From Azolla caroliniana (Eukaryota; Polypodiophyta), in the NCBI GenBank assembly GCA_043228905.1, contig JBHGNT010000005.1, forward strand, positions 558,001-622,000: 64,000 nt of DNA, given 5' to 3'. Under the pieces are notes generated by a model that saw nothing but the letters and a program-made list of their open reading frames with translations, ran no database searches and was not told the origin of the DNA. Both the position numbers and the translations under genes were made by a program. Position 1 is the first letter of the stretch, and each line of letters opens with the position of its first letter. Positions 59,966-64,000 of this stretch are shown one piece after another.

Positions 59966-59990
59966 GTGTGTTGTTACACACACACACACA
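59921..59990. repeat. CT run followed by CA run within the LTR
   Basis: About twenty CT units, then atgtgtgttgtta, then about eight CA units. Located downstream of the LTR TATA box, so it is probably transcribed in every copy. Confidence 0.9.
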
Positions 59991-60045
59991 CTTACGTTCA
60001 CCTTCCGCTGCATTGCAACCACTCTTGCCTTCCCATTTCTTAACA

Positions 60046-60057
60046 TGGTATCAAAGC
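60046..60057 (+). other. Primer binding site (Met-tRNA type)
   Basis: TGGTATCAAAGC begins right after the LTR end. It differs by one base from the TGGTATCAGAGC that most plant copia elements use for initiator Met-tRNA priming of minus-strand synthesis. Confidence 0.88.
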
Positions 60058-60146
60058 GTGTGGTTGCCTGATCAAGCATTTTCGACTGTATTGTGCAACA
60101 CACTGACGATCAACAGAACCGGCCCATCGACAGAGAAGAAATCACC

Positions 60147-61017
60147 ATGAATACTCAAATGGGAAGCGCTCTTCCTACCGAGAAGCTCGACAGAACAAAC
60201 TTTGCATCTTGGGAATACAAGATGCATCAATATCTTGTCGGACAAGGCTACTGGAGCTACATTGAAGGAGCTCACGAATCACACCCCAACCCAACACACG
60301 CTGACTATCCCGATTGGGAGTAGGCCTCAAGCCATGTGTTGTATTGCCTTGCATCATGCATTCATGATCACATGCTTGGCTACATTCGAGAGGCAAAAAT
60401 GCCGAAGCAGGCGTGGGAAAATATCAAAAAGATTTTCGCAGCCAACACGGCCGCACGCAAGCTCCAGCTTCATTAGGACTTGAATAGCATCCAACAGAGG
60501 GACATGTCAATCTCAAGCTATACCTTGAAGATCAAGGAGTTATGTGATGCCCTCGGATTGATCAACGTCGTCATTGACGATGACGAATTGGTGTAGATAT
60601 GCCTCGGAGGCTTAGCACCGCGTTTCAACGCGATTAGATAGGCTATTCTCGCAAGGGAGAACCCTCCCTCCTTCTTTGACCTTCAGTTGATATTGTTAGT
60701 CGACGAAAATCACGCCCGGCAGAGGAGCAATACACCAGATGGACATATGCTCTACTCCCAGTCGGATGATAGAAGGAATTTCGGTCGAGGTCACAGAGGT
60801 CGCTTCTCACCAATGGCAAACGGATAGAAATGATCCCAGAGAGTTCAACGGAAGGGGGAGTCATAACTCCGGACCGAGCAATCGCCGAAACCCAAGCGAG
60901 TGCGGGTATTGCTGAAAACCTGGCCACTACGAAGAGGAGTGCCGGAAGAAGAAACATGAGGCCGGCCGACAACTGACAAATTATACCACGAACTCCGACT
61001 ACGACGATCGTGGCGGA
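60147..61017 (+). pseudogene. copia gag remnant
   Basis: ATG at 60147 opens a capsid-type frame (LDRTNFASWEYKMHQYL near the start, a SISSYTLKIKELCDAL segment near 60510, and an R/G-rich tail). Stops occur at 60321, 60474, 60594 and 60639 and the frame slips by one near 60825. The zinc knuckle C-x2-C-x4-H-x4-C is recognisable at 60901-60942 but has a TGA (60913) inside. In the live family this protein forms the virus-like particle and binds the element's RNA. This copy cannot make it. Confidence 0.85.
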
Positions 61018-61560
61018 ATGTTCATAATGAAGCACGAAGCACACTCGATGTCTCCATTTGTGACAACCAGCGCCTCCACTCCTAATAGTGTATGGTTTGT
61101 CGATTCGGGAGCTTCCAATCACATGACTTCCCATGAAGATTGGTTTCGGGAATTACGGAAGCCCGAACGTCCCGGATATGTCGAAACATGCGATGATACG
61201 ACTCATCCAATACAACATATCGGGAATGTCCCATTTAGAAACAACGACGAATAGACCTACCTCAAGAACGTACTGCATGTTCCCACCATCACGAAAAATT
61301 TGGTCTCGGTCAGCCAAATTGTAGAACAAGGAATGCAGGTACGCTTCAACAACGATGGGTGCTTCATTGAAAAAGGCGATCAAATCGTAGCTCACGGCAA
61401 ACAAAAAGGTTGTATGTTCATCCTCGAGTCGAGCGAAGTAAAGTCAGCTATGTACGCAAAGGGCCAGAAAGTTGAAACCGACTTAAAATTGTGGCACAGA
61501 GAATCGGCCACATCAATCTCTAGAAGCTTCAGAACATGCAGACAAAAGGAGTCGTAATTG
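61018..61560 (+). pseudogene. copia protease and pre-integrase remnant
   Basis: The aspartic protease signature FVDSGAS lies at 61093-61119 with the catalytic Asp codon at 61102 intact. Stops are at 61252 and 61521 and a frame slip falls near 61500 in the LWH..GH zinc region before integrase. A real start is not expected here, because pol is normally read as one polyprotein with gag. Confidence 0.85.
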
Positions 61561-62750
61561 GACTCCCGAACTTTACGCCAAAGGAGATCACGGTCGTGTG
61601 CGAAACATGCCAATTCGGAAAGCAACGCCATCATCCATTCCCAAAAGAGCAGAATGTAAGCAAAGGGATCCTAGATGCCATACATTCAGATGTGTGGGGA
61701 CCAGACCAAACAGCTACTTTCGGCGGATGCCGTTACTATGTCATGTTCATCAACGACTTCTCCCGAAATACCTGGATTTATCCGATGAAGCAAAAGAGTG
61801 AAGTGTTCGGCCACTTCCGGAAGTTCAAAGCCAAAGTAGAAAAAGCTACGAGCCGTCATGTACACTGCCTTCTATCAGACGGAGGTAAAGAATGCTTTTC
61901 GGATGAGTTCTCGGCGTATCTCCGCAAGGAAGGAATCCGACGAGAGTTCTCATGTCAACATACACCTCAGTAAAACGGCATAGTTGTGCGTAAAAACCGC
62001 CACATAGTAGAAGTTGCACGAGCCATGATGAATGAGAAGAACCTGCCGAAATCGTACTGGGCAGAAGCGGCGAACACGACCGTATACCTCATGAATAGGT
62101 GCACAACCTCAGGAGTACACGACATAACTCCTCATGAGAAGTTCTTTGGAAAGAAGTCGGACTTATCGCATGTCCGCACTTTCGGCGCTATCGACTACGT
62201 ACATATTCCCGACGATACTCGGCAAAAGCTTGACCCAAAGTCGGAGAAATGTATCCTCGTAGGGTACTCACTCGAACAGAAGGGGTACAAATGCTATAAT
62301 CCATCTACCCGTAAGGTTCGAACAAGTCGAGACGTAGTCTTTGACAAATACGCATCCTGGTACGCACCAAAGAATACTTCGACTCCGCTCAACGCGGATG
62401 ACACCGAAATAAGAATAGAAGCCGAGGATCGGCTCACACAGATGTTCGAAGACAACCTAACTATGACACGGTTGAGTGGACCGCAAGAGCCCCCAAGTGA
62501 TAAAAGCACATCTCGGGCAAGTCCACTGTTAGACAAAGGCAAGGCGAAAATGCAGGAGTATGAAGATCATTTCGATCTCGACAGTGAGTTCGAAGGCCTT
62601 GACATCCACACGGACGGCGTGAAGAAACCCCTCGAATCCACAAGTGACAAGCCACGCCGATCCACGCGTGAGAAGAACCCCATAAACCGCTACGGCTACG
62701 ACGAGTACATGGTGTATCATTACACATTCATGATGAAGGTAGCGTCAGTA
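61536..62750 (+). pseudogene. copia integrase remnant
   Basis: Zinc region CETCQFGKQRHH near 61597, then the catalytic core with HSDVWGP (Asp codon 61689) and LLSDGGKECF (Asp codon 61878). A TAA stands at 61971. The third catalytic residue, glutamate in the NG-x-x-ERKN block, is valine here (GTG at 61986), so the D,D,E triad is broken even if stops were ignored. The C-terminal part (GYSLEQKGYKCYNP, SRDVVFDK) is well preserved and continues to the linker before reverse transcriptase. Confidence 0.88.
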
Positions 62751-64000
62751 CGGGAACCGGAAACGCTTTCCGAAGCCGCAAAGGATCCGCGATGGGTCAA
62801 CGCGATGAATGAGGAGATGGAAGCGTTATGCAAAAACGAGACATGGGATCTCGTTCCTCACCCCCCGAACAAGAAACCAATTGGTTGCATGTGGATTTAC
62901 AACGTGAAGCACAATGCCAATGGTTCCGTAAATCGCTTCAAAGCACGACTCGTTGCAAAAGGCTACGCACAGACACATGGCATAGACTACGAAGAAACCT
63001 TTGCCCTAGTGGCAATGATGACGACAATACAAAACGTAATCGCGCTAGCAGCAACAAAAGGGTGGCACCTCCATTAGATGGACATGAAAAACGCTTTCCT
63101 CCAAGGAGAGCTAGAAGAAGTGTATATGACACAACTACCCGGATTCGAATCACGTAATCATCCGCACGCCGTATGCCGACTCAAGAAGCCATTGTGCGGC
63201 CTCAAACAAGCACCGCATGCTTGGCACTCGAAAATCACGCAGTATCTTCACCAAGTCGGATTTCGGATGTCAAAATCCAATACATCTTTGTACATCCAAA
63301 ATGAGTCGGATAGCCCGATAGTCATCATTCTATATGTGGATGACTTGGTTATCGGAGGAAAGGATCTCGCCGAGATTAACAAAGTTAAATAACTTCTTTC
63401 CGGCAGATTCGAAATGAAGGACCTGCACGAACTTCATTACTTTCTAGGTATTGAAGTAATTCGGACACCAGTCAGGATCATGATCTCACAACGGCACTAC
63501 ATTCTCAACTTACTCTACAAGTTTAGAATGACAGAGTGCAAACCTGTGGCTAGCCCTCTTGAACGTAATCTCAACATCGATGCTAGTTCTGGCACGGCCG
63601 CAAGTGAGTCGATTCTGTATCATCAACTGATCGGCAGTCTAATCTACCTAACCATTACGTGACCCGACCTCAGTTATTTAGTCGATCTACTTAGCCAATT
63701 CATGCAGAATCGTCGAAACCTTCACCTCGATTACGCTAAGAGGATACTACGGTATGTCAACACAACAGTGGATTATGGCATCTTGTATAAGTCGAATACG
63801 ACCATTCGACTTGAAGGGTACACAGACGCGGACTGGGCAAGATACAAGGCAGATAGATGATCCACATCCGGATTTGTCTTCTCCCTCAACAACAAAGCGA
63901 TCTCCTGGAGCATCAAGAAACAGCCGACAGTCGCACTGTCGAGGACAAAAGCCGAATACAGGGGTGTGGCAATCGCCGCATGCAAAGTTGTATGGCTTAA
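62751..64000 (+). pseudogene. copia reverse transcriptase and RNase H remnant (cut by window end)
   Basis: Reverse transcriptase begins near WVNAMNEEMEAL (62796) and runs through FKARLVAKGYAQ, the [15 protein letters not shown] block, [15 protein letters not shown] and the active site YVDD at 63333-63344, which is intact. RNase H follows, with the DADWA motif at 63825-63839 intact and LSRTKAEYRG near the edge. Stops at 63075, 63390, 63660 and 63858 interrupt the frame. Key residues survive, so decay is by stops and not by loss of active-site codons. Confidence 0.9.

Larger units (their letters stand above)
59745..60045 (+). repeat. 5' LTR of the copia element
   Basis: About 301 bp, beginning TGTTGA and ending TTAACA, a near-perfect terminal inverted repeat, and followed directly by the primer binding site. 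It contains a TATA box at 59853-59860 and a CT/CA microsatellite at 59921-59990. The left boundary is deduced from the terminal TG alone, since the 3' LTR is not in view. Confidence 0.75.
59745..64000 (+). mobile_element. Ty1/copia LTR retrotransposon, decayed, running off the right edge
   Basis: Order of parts is 5' LTR, primer binding site, gag, protease, integrase, reverse transcriptase, RNase H, which is the copia order with integrase before reverse transcriptase. The body is broken by 12 in-frame stops and at least two frameshifts (near 60825 and 61500), so it is non-autonomous. The coding part is visibly richer in G and C than the surrounding host sequence. The 3' LTR and target-site duplication lie beyond the window; the five bases before the LTR are agatc. 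Confidence 0.93.

Overview
The window is nuclear DNA of a land plant, read as 64 kb of AT-rich sequence with sparse genes, long intergenic stretches and transposon debris. Evidence for a plant is strong: spliced genes for plant-type proteins (PIP5K with MORN-like repeats, an HHO/NIGT1-type GARP factor, a PLS-class pentatricopeptide protein, an 8-cysteine hydrophobic seed/proline-rich-type protein, a Dof-like zinc finger), plant telomere-type CCCTAAA repeats and a Ty1/copia element with a Met-tRNA-like primer site. The low gene density, the intronless PPR gene and the style of the LINE remnants make me favour a fern, but that is inference and not proven by any single feature.

Layout: 1-2103 (+) is the 3' part of MAD2, the spindle checkpoint HORMA protein, cut by the window start. 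2.1-17.6 kb is mostly gene-free and holds LINE remnants on both sides of a 100-N assembly gap (7.8-9.6 kb), short diverged tandem duplications, microsatellites and two interstitial telomere-like runs in opposite orientation. 18.4-22.3 kb (+) is an eight-exon phosphatidylinositol-4-phosphate 5-kinase gene. 25.0-26.2 kb (-) is an intronless gene for a divergent Dof-like factor with a C-terminal leucine-alternating repression-type motif. 26.5-36.9 kb is gene-poor with further LINE pieces. 36.9-40.1 kb (+) is a five-exon HHO/NIGT1-type GARP transcription factor gene. 43.4-45.8 kb (-) is a five-exon 3-methyladenine DNA glycosylase I gene with a long N-terminal extension. 50.8-52.8 kb (-) is a PPR gene with a 40-bp minisatellite upstream. 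56.6-57.0 kb (-) is a small secreted 8-cysteine protein with a GA-repeat leader. 59.7 kb to the right edge (+) is a decayed Ty1/copia retrotransposon; its 5' LTR is complete and its body runs out of the window in RNase H.

The genes do not form a pathway: each has its own regulation and they serve the cell cycle, phosphoinositide signalling, transcription, DNA repair, organelle RNA processing and the cell surface. The most informative non-genic signals are the 12 in-frame stops of the copia element, all of which are one C-to-T step from Gln or Arg codons, and the many two-copy, 45-180 bp diverged tandem duplications spread through the window. I saw no CRISPR, no convincing tRNA or rRNA gene, and no sign of a wholly new system.
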